Position numbers and translations under genes: made by a program. DNA of 64,000 bases from Megaustenia siamemsis (Eukaryota > Mollusca > Gastropoda > Stylommatophora > Ariophantidae), in contig JAVIAB010000102.1 in assembly GCA_032433765.1 (NCBI GenBank), forward strand, positions 8,809,521-8,873,520. The letters run 5' to 3'. The notes below the pieces were generated by a model that worked only from the letters and a program-made list of their open reading frames with translations, was not told the DNA's origin and did not search any database. Shown one piece after another: positions 10,455 to 20,100 of the stretch (positions are counted from its first letter, which is position 1; each line of letters starts with the position of its first letter).

Positions 10455-10915
10455 TCATTCATTTTCCTCTCGGACCAAAGACGGTACATTTGGCGGAAGC
10501 CATAGTTCTCCACAATTGACGATTTTCTGCTAGTTCCGGTAGTTCTTGGTTGTTTCTTAGCCCCACAGTTCAGCATTCCCTAGTAATTGTCTGCACGACA
10601 CTTCCTTGTGTATTCCTCGTTTTATTTTAACAGATGGGTTCCACATAAATAACTGATGGGTAAGTCTTTCTTCATTCATTCTCAGCACATGACTGATGTA
10701 TTTTCAACGCCTTTTTCTTATAAAGCTTGACACGTATTGTTTTCCTTCAATATTGGACAGGTTATAACAAACAAATGTTTCTGCATCTTTATATTGTTTG
10801 TATTCCCGCAGAGATCTTGTCAGACCACGATGACAAATTTTTGTTAAGTGCCGTCTTTTGTCATTGTATAGCTGTATCTTTCTTTCTCTCTATTGTTCAC
10901 CGATAACTACTGAAG
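10455..10915 (-). mobile_element. LINE family I 3'-end relic
   Basis: The minus strand resembles 33590-33945: 'tgctgagaatgaatgaagaa', then a degraded charged tail, ending near 'ctttggtccgagaggaaaat'. It encodes fragments such as SHVLRMNEE followed by a basic region. Frames are broken. Confidence 0.55.
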
Positions 10916-10919
10916 GAAT

Positions 10920-11030
10920 TAATTACCCTCTCCGTCACTCATCCTTAGAAGGACGTAAAGCAAGCATAGATACGTTGTGTTGGAGTTTGCAGTAAACCTG
11001 TGATATTTGCGACTTTTAGCTCAACAATCA
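10920..11030 (+). repeat. family D, left half of an interrupted copy
   Basis: This matches D up to 'gacttttagctcaa'. The next D bases (catccgacttc) appear only after the LINE J insertion, at about 11255. Confidence 0.7.
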
Positions 11031-11246
11031 ACATTTTTGGGCACATCATGAGAAGAGGAAAGTTGGAATATTGGTTACAACTGGCAAAATAAAAGGAAAG
11101 AGAGATCGCGGTCAAGAAAATACTGGACAGCTTAGTGTCATGGCATGGAAAACAGTCAACAACAGAACTGATATAACACACTGTAGATAGAAGATTGTGG
11201 AAGGACATGATCACCTATGCCAACCGGTATGGCACATGTTGATGAT
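11026..11246 (+). mobile_element. LINE family J 3' end inserted in family D
   Basis: This carries the J 3' consensus from 'gggcacatcatgagaagagg' to 'tatggcacatgttgatgatg'. The seven bases agctcaa flank it on both sides (ending at about 11022 and 11254) and look like a target duplication. Only the last ~215 bp of the LINE were copied. Confidence 0.75.
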
Positions 11247-11286
11247 GATGAGCTCAAGACATCCGACTTCAATATGTTATTTTCGA

Positions 11287-11440
11287 GTATATATATATAT
11301 GTATATATATGCATGTATGTGTGTTTGTTTGTATGCATATATATGTATGTTGATATGTATAAGTATGTGCACGTCTGCTTGTGCGTGCATATATGTATAC
11401 ACGCATCTGTGTGTGTGTGTATACATGTATTTATGGGCCC
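11287..11440. repeat. TA/TG-rich microsatellite
   Basis: Alternating purine-pyrimidine tract of mixed TATATG and TGTGTA units. It splits the right half of the family D copy. Confidence 0.85.
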
Positions 11441-11689
11441 TTAGATACTTTCAGACATTGTCAGTGTCTTTGAAGTCGACGTAACCTAGACAGCGTTCCC
11501 CCCACTCGTGTATTTTTAGAACCCTTCACCCCTGACCTGAGGGTATAATTACAGCTACACCCGTGGGACAATTTCTTTCCCGTTCTGACCACGGTCCATG
11601 ACACAGGGAAGTCATTTTTCTTTCTTTAACATATTTCGATTATTTTGTTTTGGATGTTTCATTACTAGTTAGCTATGTAGGATTAGTTT

Positions 11690-11810
11690 TATTTATTTAC
11701 ATATCTGTGTGTGCGTGTTGTTTGTTTGTTCCTGCTGAAGGCCTATTGAGCTGAAACGTCGTTCAAATCTGTGTCGTCTACTAACCACGTAAAGCTTTAC
11801 CATACCATTT
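11690..11810 (+). repeat. family E, with conserved 'ctgaaggcc...gaaacgtcgtt' core
   Basis: The core at 11735-11763 and the downstream 'cgtaaagctttacca' recur in inverted orientation at 43985-44085, and partly at 45200-45250. The core superficially resembles the catalytic strand of hammerhead ribozymes carried by some Penelope-like elements. No ORF is present. Confidence 0.5.
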
Positions 11811-11824
11811 TTTCTTTTTTTTTT

Positions 11825-11990
11825 CAATTTTCCCTAAACAGGTTAGTCTGTTTCTGGAGGCACCATGAAGAGCTGGAGTAGGATCTGGATAGTTATGATC
11901 CACCGATACTGGCAAAAGCCATCACATGTGGGTCGCTGACAGCTTTCAGCTCTGCTGTCGTGAGGTGCATTCGCCTCTGTGAATCTGTAA
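11825..11990 (+). repeat. family D, distal part
   Basis: It resumes the D consensus at 'caggttagtctgtttctgga' and runs to 'gaggtgcattcgcctctg'. About 400 bp of foreign DNA lie between this and the previous D segment. Confidence 0.65.
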
Positions 11991-12060
11991 CCACTGAACA
12001 AAACATATTAGAATGTCTCCACACTCACTTTGATCAAGTCTTGTAGGTGAAGTACTTTGA

Positions 12061-12597
12061 TGTGAAAAGAAGTGAGGTGCAGAATGGCTCAGGCAAAAGC
12101 AGCTTCCTAAAAATGAGGAAGATACTATGCAATCCATTTTTGACAATAGAAACAAGAAAAAGAGTTCTTAAATGTTATGTAGAGCCAGTCTTAACATATG
12201 GATGTGAATCATGGACAATAGGACAACAGACAAGAAAAGCACTGGAATCTGTAGAAATGTGGTTTTACAGAAGAATGCTGAGAATACCATGGACAGCTAA
12301 GAAGAGTAATGAAAACGTTCTGAAAGAGGCCAAAGCAAAAATAGAGCTAATTTCCAATATTAGGAAGAAACAATCATAATTTTTTGGCCATGTAATGAGA
12401 AGAGAACAGCTGGAATATGTTGGAACAACTTGGAAAATTGAGAGATGAAGAGATAGAGAGTAGCAAAGAGAAAAGATACCAGACAGCTTAAGAGAATGGA
12501 TTAGCAGAAGGTCAACAACAGAAATGATCAATAACTGTCAAGATCGAAAGTTGTGGAGAGACATGATCACCAATGTCAGCAGGTTGGTACTGGTTGA
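12061..12597 (+). mobile_element. LINE family F 3' end, 537 bp, with 13-bp TSD
   Basis: This is the most readable F copy. An open stretch of about 110 codons holds FLKMRKILCNPFLTIETRKR, VLTYGCESWTIGQQ and MWFYRRMLRIPWTAKKSNEN. It is the post-RT C-terminal region of a non-LTR element, with no catalytic core. Direct repeats of tgaagtactttga at 12048-12060 and 12598-12610 flank it exactly. That marks a clean target-primed insertion of a 5'-truncated copy. Confidence 0.88.
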
Positions 12598-12623
12598 TGA
12601 AGTACTTTGAACCGTGTTATGAG

Positions 12624-12703
12624 TTGTAGTTGTAGTGTTTGTAGTAGTTGCAGTAGTTGTAGCAGTTGTAGTAGTAGTAGTTGTAGTAATTGTAGTAGCT
12701 GAG
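12624..12703. repeat. GTTGTA/GTA triplet-type microsatellite
   Basis: An imperfect run of gttgta and gta units. It gives a spurious threonine-rich ORF on the minus strand. Confidence 0.9.
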
Positions 12704-12704
12704 G

Positions 12705-13095
12705 TGGTCGAAGGCCCCTGTATCACTGCAAACGAATTACAGTCATAATTACTTCAACTGCCCGTGCCGGTGGAATCATCCGAATTAACATCTAATCACA
12801 TTTAAGGATCAAAAAGGCATATGCAATTCCCATCATAGCTGCTACAGCTCACTGCAAAAGTCATAAGGCCAAAAGGCACTGAAAGTGAACACTGCTGAAC
12901 TGTCCTTCGTCATACGATATCATCATTCATCGTAAGCAACTCAAAACACAATCCAGATGAAAAAAAAAACAGCTCACTAAACTCAGTAGCTCCAGCAGCA
13001 AGCCAAACTTGGAATATGAAAATACTGCAACAAGGAACACTTTTCAGATTGAGCCTCAACGGTCCTGTTGCCTATCCACCATATTGACCTGGAAG
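12705..13095 (+). repeat. dispersed repeat family B, long copy
   Basis: It starts 'gaaggcccctgtatcactgc' and continues about 390 bp to 'ccatattgacctggaagtc'. It is collinear with 19925-20352. Both copies diverge from each other at the same point, so this is probably the true element end. Confidence 0.7.
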
Positions 13096-13325
13096 TCCTA
13101 CATGCCATAACATAAAGTACCAGAAAAGGTTTATGACAAGTAATGAAATTCTTCCCTTTTACCTGAAAAAAACCTGGCAACGCTACCATGGCTAGATTTA
13201 TTTTATAATGTTTAAGTCTGTTAATGTGTCTTTACTGCTCTTTTTTTTTTCATTATCCAAGGTGTCCTAAGTATTTTTCTGTGCATTTCCAGATTGCCCA
13301 TTATTCACAACCATATGTTGCTATC

Positions 13326-13570
13326 GGGAGCCGCGATAGCTCAGTGGTTAGTGAACTGGATTACAAAGGACAAGGATCCCAACCGACGGCTTCTGGGTTC
13401 ACCCAGACTTAAATGGGTACCAGATTTTTTCTGGGAAAGTAAAGCAGCATGGGCGTAATACCAACCACATTACCCAAAAAAACATGTGCTGAAGGTCTGT
13501 AAAATATAGGGTCACTAACACCATATTTCCCTATACGCCACTTGGCGTGACGGGGGTACTTTACTTTTTA
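13326..13570 (+). mobile_element. SINE family A with 13-bp TSD
   Basis: The tRNA-like head 'gggagccgcgatagctcagt' and the full body to 'ggcgtgacgggggtacttta' are present. The B box is damaged by a deletion ('ggacaaggatcccaacc'), so this copy has probably lost Pol III promoter function. Target duplications atatgttgctatc lie at 13313-13325 and 13574-13586. Confidence 0.92.
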
Positions 13571-13732
13571 CTTATATGTTGCTATCAGAAAGATACATGT
13601 CATCTGTAATTTTAATGCCTTGTTGGTGTTGTGAAATATTTTCTTCTTGGCATTTAATTTTTATGAGACTATTGCAAATCGTCTTTATATTTCCGTCTGG
13701 CAGTCTCCGTTGTTACTTATTACATATATTCA

Positions 13733-14215
13733 GTTTGTTACAAATTACCAAAGCTATTCAGTTTGTTAAAATTTACCCAAGATATTCAATTTGTTACAAT
13801 TTACCCAAGATATTCATAGTTTGTTGTAATTTACTCAAGATATTCAGTTTGTTACAATTTACCCAACGATATTCATAGTTTGTTACAATTTATCTAACGA
13901 TTCATAGTTTGTTACAATTTATCCAAGACATTCTGCTTATTACAATTTACCCAAGATATTCAGTTTGTTACAATTTACCCAAGATGTTCATAATTTGTTA
14001 CGATTTATCAAAGATATTCATAGTTTGTTACAATTTATCAAAGATATTCATAATTTGTTACAATTTACCCAAGATATTCATAGTTTATTTTACAATTTAC
14101 CCAAGATATTCATAGTTTGTTACAATTTACCCAAGATATTCATAGTTTGTTACAATTTACCCAAGATATTCATAGTTTGTTACAATTTACCCAAGATATC
14201 ATAGTTTGTTACAAT
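13733..14215. repeat. 30-bp minisatellite, ~16 copies
   Basis: The unit 'agtttgttacaatttaccca' plus 'agatattcat' varies slightly and gains or loses 'cat'. ORFs such as YNLPKIFIVC repeated are translations of the array. Confidence 0.93.
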
Positions 14216-14478
14216 TTCAAGTTCTTTGTTGTCTGATGATTTTATTTTGGATTGGCTTTTACAATGTCGGCAGGAATTAATTAAATTTTCTGCAGGATTT
14301 TTTTTTTTCTGGTGGAATGCGCTGAACCGCATTCCGAACCTATTTGTAGAAACAAAATTAAAAAAAAAAAGTAAAACTAAAATAATTTTAAAAGTTATGT
14401 TTTTAAGTTTTTAATTTTCAATGTTATAACTTATAACATAACTAAAGTTTGGAAACTACATAAAGTATAACATGTAAG
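14215..14478. other. AT-rich, no recognised feature
   Basis: Poly-A and poly-T tracts. I see no gene or repeat family. Confidence 0.5.
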
Positions 14479-14493
14479 TACATCATAATATTA

Positions 14494-14690
14494 GGGAGCC
14501 GCGATAGCTCAGTGGTTAGTGAACTGGACTACAAAGGACAAGGGTTAGGGTTCGATCCCAACCGACGGCTTCCGGGTTCATCCAGCCTTAAACGGATTTT
14601 TTCTGGGAAAGTAAATGAGCACGGGTGTAATACCGACCCCATTACCTAAAAATCATGTGCTGAAGGTCTGTAAAATACCACTTTACTTAC
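14494..14690 (+). mobile_element. SINE family A, 3'-shortened, with 14-bp TSD
   Basis: The head and B box are intact ('gggttcgatcccaaccgacg'). The tail jumps from 'ctgtaaaatac' straight to 'cactttact', losing the 'cgccacttggcg' block. Perfect duplications tacatcataatatt lie at 14479-14492 and 14697-14710. The insertion is therefore real and the internal loss came with or after it. Confidence 0.92.
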
Positions 14691-14869
14691 TACTACTACA
14701 TCATAATATTGTATAATGATATTATTATAAAACTTTCTGTGTGTTTATTCTTTCCCCTCATGCGAATTCTGGGATCTATTTTTTCCAGCAAAAATAAGAA
14801 GCCATAGGTTTCTGTATATTTAGATATCACTTTTTCTTTTCACTGTTTTTTAAATGAATCTATTGGTTC

Positions 14870-14995
14870 AATTGTGGTAATTCATGATTATACCAAGAAA
14901 TTACGATGGAGGTTTTCTGTTCCCTTCCGTCGTTTGTTTATGGTTGACTCCGCTAGCCTTTGACTAAAAAGTCTCACCCACAAGGCAGTGGGGTA
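14870..14995 (+). repeat. dispersed repeat family K
   Basis: This shares 'cgctagcctttgactaaaaa' and 'gtctcacccacaaggcagtg' with 41829-42050. No structure identified. Confidence 0.6.
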
Positions 14996-15255
14996 GAAAG
15001 CTGATTTCCAATATTAGGAAGAAACAGTCATCATTTTTTGGCCATGTAACGAGAAGAGAACAATTGGAATATATTGTAACAACTGGGAAAATTGAGGGAT
15101 GAAGAGATAGAGGGAAGCAAAGAGAAAAGATACCAGACAGCTTAAGAGAATGGCTTGGCAGAAGGTCAACACAGAAATGATAAATAACTGTCAAGATCGA
15201 AAGTTGTGGAGAGACATGATCACCTGCACCAGCATGCCCAGTACTTGATGGTGAT
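14996..15255 (+). mobile_element. LINE family F 3' end
   Basis: It runs from 'gctgatttccaatattagga' to 'cagcatgcccagtacttgat'. It is a 5'-truncated fragment joined directly to family K on its left. Confidence 0.8.
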
Positions 15256-15569
15256 GGTGATGATGCTGATTGGTTCGAGAGATGAACTTGTGACTTCAAC
15301 ATATCTGAGGATATATTTTTTACATTTTTTTTTAACCATTCTGAAAATAATTACTAAATAAAATTTGAAGATAAATTTTTTCTTCAGCGTGACTTCCATT
15401 TCTGGTTGTGATTCTCCAATTAGTGCAAATTGGCTTTAGTTTTTTTTTTTTTTTTAAATTTAAAAAGACAAACACACAAATAAAATTCAATTATGTTTAT
15501 TCATTGTCTTGTGTGCATAAATATGGAACGAAACAGCTAAAGTGAGTGAATATTAACAATATGTGAAGA

Positions 15570-16165
15570 AATATCAAAAGAAGGAATAGACCTGGAGACA
15601 GTTCAGAACTACAACTACCTTGGACATACTATAACGGTGATGAAAATGCACAACTGAAATAAACAAAAGAATAGGAATGGCAAAAAGTAATTTTAATGTC
15701 ATGAAGAACATACTAACATCAAACAAATAACACCAGGGCTAAAACTAAGATAGTAAAATGTCACATCTTCTCAATATTCCTGTATGGTGCTGAAACATGG
15801 ACATTAGACAAGAACAGAACAGAGAATTGAAGCCTTTGAATGTGGATATATAGAAGATTGGATGGAAGGAAAAGAAAACAAACGATGAAGTCTTAAAACA
15901 ACTAAAAATGAAAAGACTACTAAACACAATTCAAACAACAAATGCTATTTATGGGCCATGTAAAAGACACAACAGCATACTAAAAGTAATCCTGGAGGGA
16001 AAATACAAGGTAAAAGAGGCAGAGGCAACCAAGACTAACTGGATGAGTAACATCAAGATGGACAAATCCGCCTATGACAACCTGCACCATCAAGCAAGAG
16101 ACAGAGCAGAAGGCACTCCATGGTAGCCAACCTTCGTTGCGGAGATGGCACTCGATGATGATGAT
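15570..16165 (+). mobile_element. LINE family L 3' end
   Basis: Broken frames give IEAFECGYIEDW-like and NIKMDKSAYDNLHHQARDRA segments, the post-RT C-terminus of a non-LTR element. The 3' terminus is 'cgatgatgatgatgg'. Relatives are at 16200 (minus), 23310 (minus), 23721 (plus), 45911 (minus), 46668 (minus) and 50541 (minus). Confidence 0.8.
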
Positions 16166-16199
16166 GGAGAGTCAAGGGCTGTCTAACTATTGTGTTTTC

Positions 16200-16452
16200 A
16201 TCATCATCATCGAGTGCCATCTCCGCATCGAAGGTTGGCTACCATGGAGCGCCATTCTGCTCTGTCTCTTGCTTTGATGGTGCAGATTGTCATAGGCTGA
16301 CTTGTCCATCTTTGATGTTACTCGTCCATGTTAGTCTTGGCCTACCTCTTTTACCTTGTATTTTCCCTTCTAGTATTAATTTGATTAGACTTGTGTCTTT
16401 TAACATGACCAAAAATATTTCATTTGTCTTGCTATAATTGTGTTTAGTAGTT
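16200..16452 (-). mobile_element. LINE family L 3' end, cut by the scaffold gap
   Basis: Opposite orientation to the copy ending at 16165, with only about 35 bp between the two 3' ends. It runs into the N block at 'gtgtttagtagtt', a point where intact copies continue. Confidence 0.8.
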
Positions 16453-16552
16453 NNNNNNNNNNNNNNNNNNNNNNNNNNNNNNNNNNNNNNNNNNNNNNNN
16501 NNNNNNNNNNNNNNNNNNNNNNNNNNNNNNNNNNNNNNNNNNNNNNNNNNNN
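16453..16552. other. assembly gap, exactly 100 N
   Basis: A round 100-base N block is the usual placeholder for a gap of unknown size. It sits inside a LINE copy and within 600 bp of the last helicase exon found. Confidence 0.98.
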
Positions 16553-16619
16553 GATAGATGAAACATGCAATACAAGTCACACCTCGTGATATTAATGCAA
16601 GAAAAAAAATATGTCAAGT

Positions 16620-17075
16620 ATCACATTGTATAGGAAAAACAGAAAGACACAACAGTTCACTTCCATAGAAATACAACAGAGAAAAAAAAACAGCCTAATT
16701 CTATAGAAACAGAAAAGAAAAACAGTAACAGTCAAATTTAATAGAAATACAACAATGCACATTAATAGTCACATTCCAGAAACAGAATTACTCCAATTAC
16801 AACTAATATCGTGAAAAAAAATGTCACATTCTATAAAACAAAATCAGCAAAATACACTATCACATTTATAGAACAATGGCAGAAAGCAACAATGTCACAT
16901 TCTATAAAACTACAGCAGCAAAATACACTATCACATTTTCTAGAATAATAGAAAGCCACAATGTCATTCTATAAAACTACAGCAGCAAAATACACTATCA
17001 CATTTTCTAGAACAACGGCAGAAAGCCACAATGTCACATTCTATGGAAATACACAAGAAAAACTCTCCAGACATT
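16620..17075. repeat. degenerate ~70-bp tandem repeat
   Basis: Phrases 'aatgtcacattctata', 'actacagcagcaaaatacac' and 'tatcacattttctagaa' alternate with a 65 to 75 bp period. It becomes more regular towards 16880-17050, next to exon 9. Confidence 0.8.
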
Positions 17076-17077
17076 AC

Positions 17078-17161
17078 TTTTCTTTTGCTGAAGCTCCAGA
17101 CTCTGTCGTTGATGAGAGCCAAAGATGAAAGCTTCCGCACAGCTGGGTTGATGCACATGTT
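17078..17161 (-). CDS. DDX11: DDX11 exon 9
   Basis: The acceptor 'gctgtttccacag' precedes NMCINPAVRKLSSLALIND, matching the DDX11 block NLCVN...INDRC. One base is missing near the AGA^GTC site (about 17103). After it the reading RCLELQQKK continues in frame. The donor is GTAATG. This block should carry the first part of the Fe-S-cluster region, since the C in NMCIN corresponds to the conserved first cysteine region. The next exon would start in phase 1. Confidence 0.88.
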
Positions 17162-20100
17162 CTGTGGAAACAGCAGAATTCACACAGCAGCAATAAGTGA
17201 AACAAATGTCAAAGTTACCTTCAATGAAATAAAACCTCTTCTTCAGCTGCTGGGCTCACTTGATGACTACTCCTCTTGATTATCTGCCTTGGAAAGCAGT
17301 TATGTGGACGTAGACATGTCATGTCACTAATTTACGGCTAAAAAAGTAGTAAAAAATTAACTGCCTCGTCACGCCAAGTGGCGTATAGGGAATATGGTGT
17401 TAGTGACCAACCTTTACAGACCTTCAGTACATAATTTTTTGGATAATGTGGTCAGTATTATGCCCATGCCATTTTACTTTCCACAAAAAAATCTCGTAGT
17501 ACCTATTTTAGGCTGGGTGAACCTGTAAGCCGTCGATCAATATCAAACCCAAGCTCTAAAAATAGTTTTTTCTTTGAACTTTTGACACACAGCTGTGTGT
17601 TTACACTAGGATAGACGCATGGACTCGAATTTCCTGTCTGGGTTGATTTATGACCTGAATTTGACTGCTTGGATTGGACATGTTACTTGTCTATCGATAC
17701 AGCCGCAGTAAGCCATCCCCAGCAAGTTTGGCTACCTCATAGCGTTATCCGCTGCGTTTCCTGAGTTACAAAGGGTTGTTTGATGTCAGCTGATGATTGA
17801 GAAAATTTCCTTGGTCATAGCCACAAAAAAATAAATAAATAAAAAGAGGAAAAACAACAAATTTCTCAATAGGCAAATATTTCACATTTTACAAGATCAT
17901 ATCTCACGAAATGGGGAAAAAAATCCAACACCAAAGGTATAAATCCACATTCAGAAGTCACTTTCTTTCCTTCCTAATTTACCGTTCAGCATCGAAGGGA
18001 GATATAATTTGCGATCTTTTGCTCTTCTGTTCGCCTCTGCTGTTGTTATGTTTCCTATCTATCTACTATTGTCCTTTCGAGCCGAAGACGGCACATAGGG
18101 CAGAACCACAATCTCAAAACAGAAACTTGCATGCCAAAGTGGCATATATTGCAGAGATCACTGCTTAAAATCTATGACACTGTTTCCATAACAATACTTT
18201 TACAATGACAGCTTGCAAGCCATCAATCAACCTCCTTAGTCGCCTCTTTATGACATGCCCTGGAAGGTCACAAGTGTCACTATTCTTTACCTCCCTCATA
18301 ATGAACCGTGGCACCGGTAACACACATGTTCCTAGTGCTTCTAATATTCCATCGATCCATATATTTCATGGTCGTGGAGTAGAAGTAGTATAATTAGAAA
18401 GGTACATGGGGAGGGAAATGTTTGACCACAGCGAAATGTCAAATTTGGAAGAATTTGTCTCTTGATGTGGTCATTTTTTCAACGGTAACATAATCTAGGT
18501 TAAGCAGGAACTAAAAATAGTATTTAGACAAATCTTTCACCAGGCACACAAAACTGAAATGTCACAGTAAACAATGAATATACTGGTTTGTTCATCTAGA
18601 AATAATATCGTGTTCCTTACCATAAAAAGCATATATTAAAAGGGGTGAAGAGCAAGAGGCAGACCCAGAATAAGATGGACAGACAACATCAAAGAGATGC
18701 TACATCAATTGGCAATGGTTGAAGCCGCCAAAAAGGGCAAGAACCAGAACTTTGTATCTCCCCAGACACCCAAATGGGTAGAAAATGAAGTGAAGAAAGA
18801 AAGATAATTATTATGTACAAAATGAAGTGAAGAAAGAAAGATAATTATTATGTACAAAATTAAGTGAAGAAAGAAGATAATTATTATGTACAAAATGAAG
18901 TGAAGAAAGAAAGATAATTATTATGTACAAAATGAAGTGAGAAAGAAAGATAATTATTATGTACAAAATGAAGTGAAGAAAGAAAGATTATTATGTACAA
19001 AATGAAGTGAAGAAAGAAAGATAACTATTATAACTAGAAGAGAAGGTCTAAGAATAATAATATAGAAAAGGGTCTGAAACATGTCAATGAAATACATAGA
19101 AAGAAACATGATAAGTCATTTGAGAATATATATATATATATATATATAAATTGTAATTAATCCCTCAAGATAATACAAACATAATAAAGTAAGGAAGGAA
19201 AGAACTCCACAGACACAAGATATCTAATGACAAAATTGGGAACACAGGATAACTTACCTGCCTTGATCCAAGAGAAATAACCCTAACATCTTCAAATGGG
19301 CTCTTTATTATCTCCTTTATGAACTGCGAAACTGTGAATGAGTGCGACTACAGTAGTAGATCTGTGAAATAGAAAAAATGCCAAAGATTTATACACTACA
19401 GTTGTATTAATAGATTATAATTAGTATATATATATATATATATAAAGGGCTTACAGTGTATATCGCACAAATCCCTTTTCTTGGTGAGCTTTTCAATCAC
19501 AGTAAGTTACGATATGTCTGCTGTCCTTGCCTCTCTTATCTGTGTTTTATTACTTGGGTATCTATCTATCTTTTGTTGCCTGAAATATTGTCTATATCTG
19601 CAATGTTGTTTCCTGTATAAATTTTACTGTCTTTTGTAATTCTTGCACTTGCCTCATGGGTATGCCTCTTTTCTTTTTTCTTGTTGTTTTCCATAAGAGA
19701 ACTTTCTTTATAATTTTCTTCGTTATTTCTTCTTGTCATATGGTCAACACATACCCATCTTCTTTTCTACTTATATGAATGCAATGCACATAAAACTATG
19801 AAAACAAGATGTGATCAAAATGTTTTAAAATTAACAGCATGAGTCAAAATCCAAGTGACAAGGCAGGAATGGTGCTCGCCTCTTTTTTCATGGTGGGAAA
19901 AAATCTATGAATAAATCTGGTTGGTTATTTGGTTATGGAAGGCCCCGTATCACTGCAAACAAATTAAAATCCATAATTGCTCAACCGCCCGTGCCAGTGG
20001 AATCATCGAATTACTAACTCATCTCCCAAACAAAGAAAGGTAGCTGTAGTCCCCATCATAGCAGTCTCAGCTCACGCCAAAAGACATAAGGCGAAACCAC

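Noticed and set aside
13733..14215. Possible CRISPR-like array (30-bp repeats)
   Set aside because: Units are contiguous with no unique spacers and the genome is eukaryotic; this is a minisatellite.
1..16452. Remaining DDX11 exons left of the gap
   Set aside because: I looked on the minus strand for DEAH-box, CPYY-type Fe-S and C-terminal helicase wording and found none.
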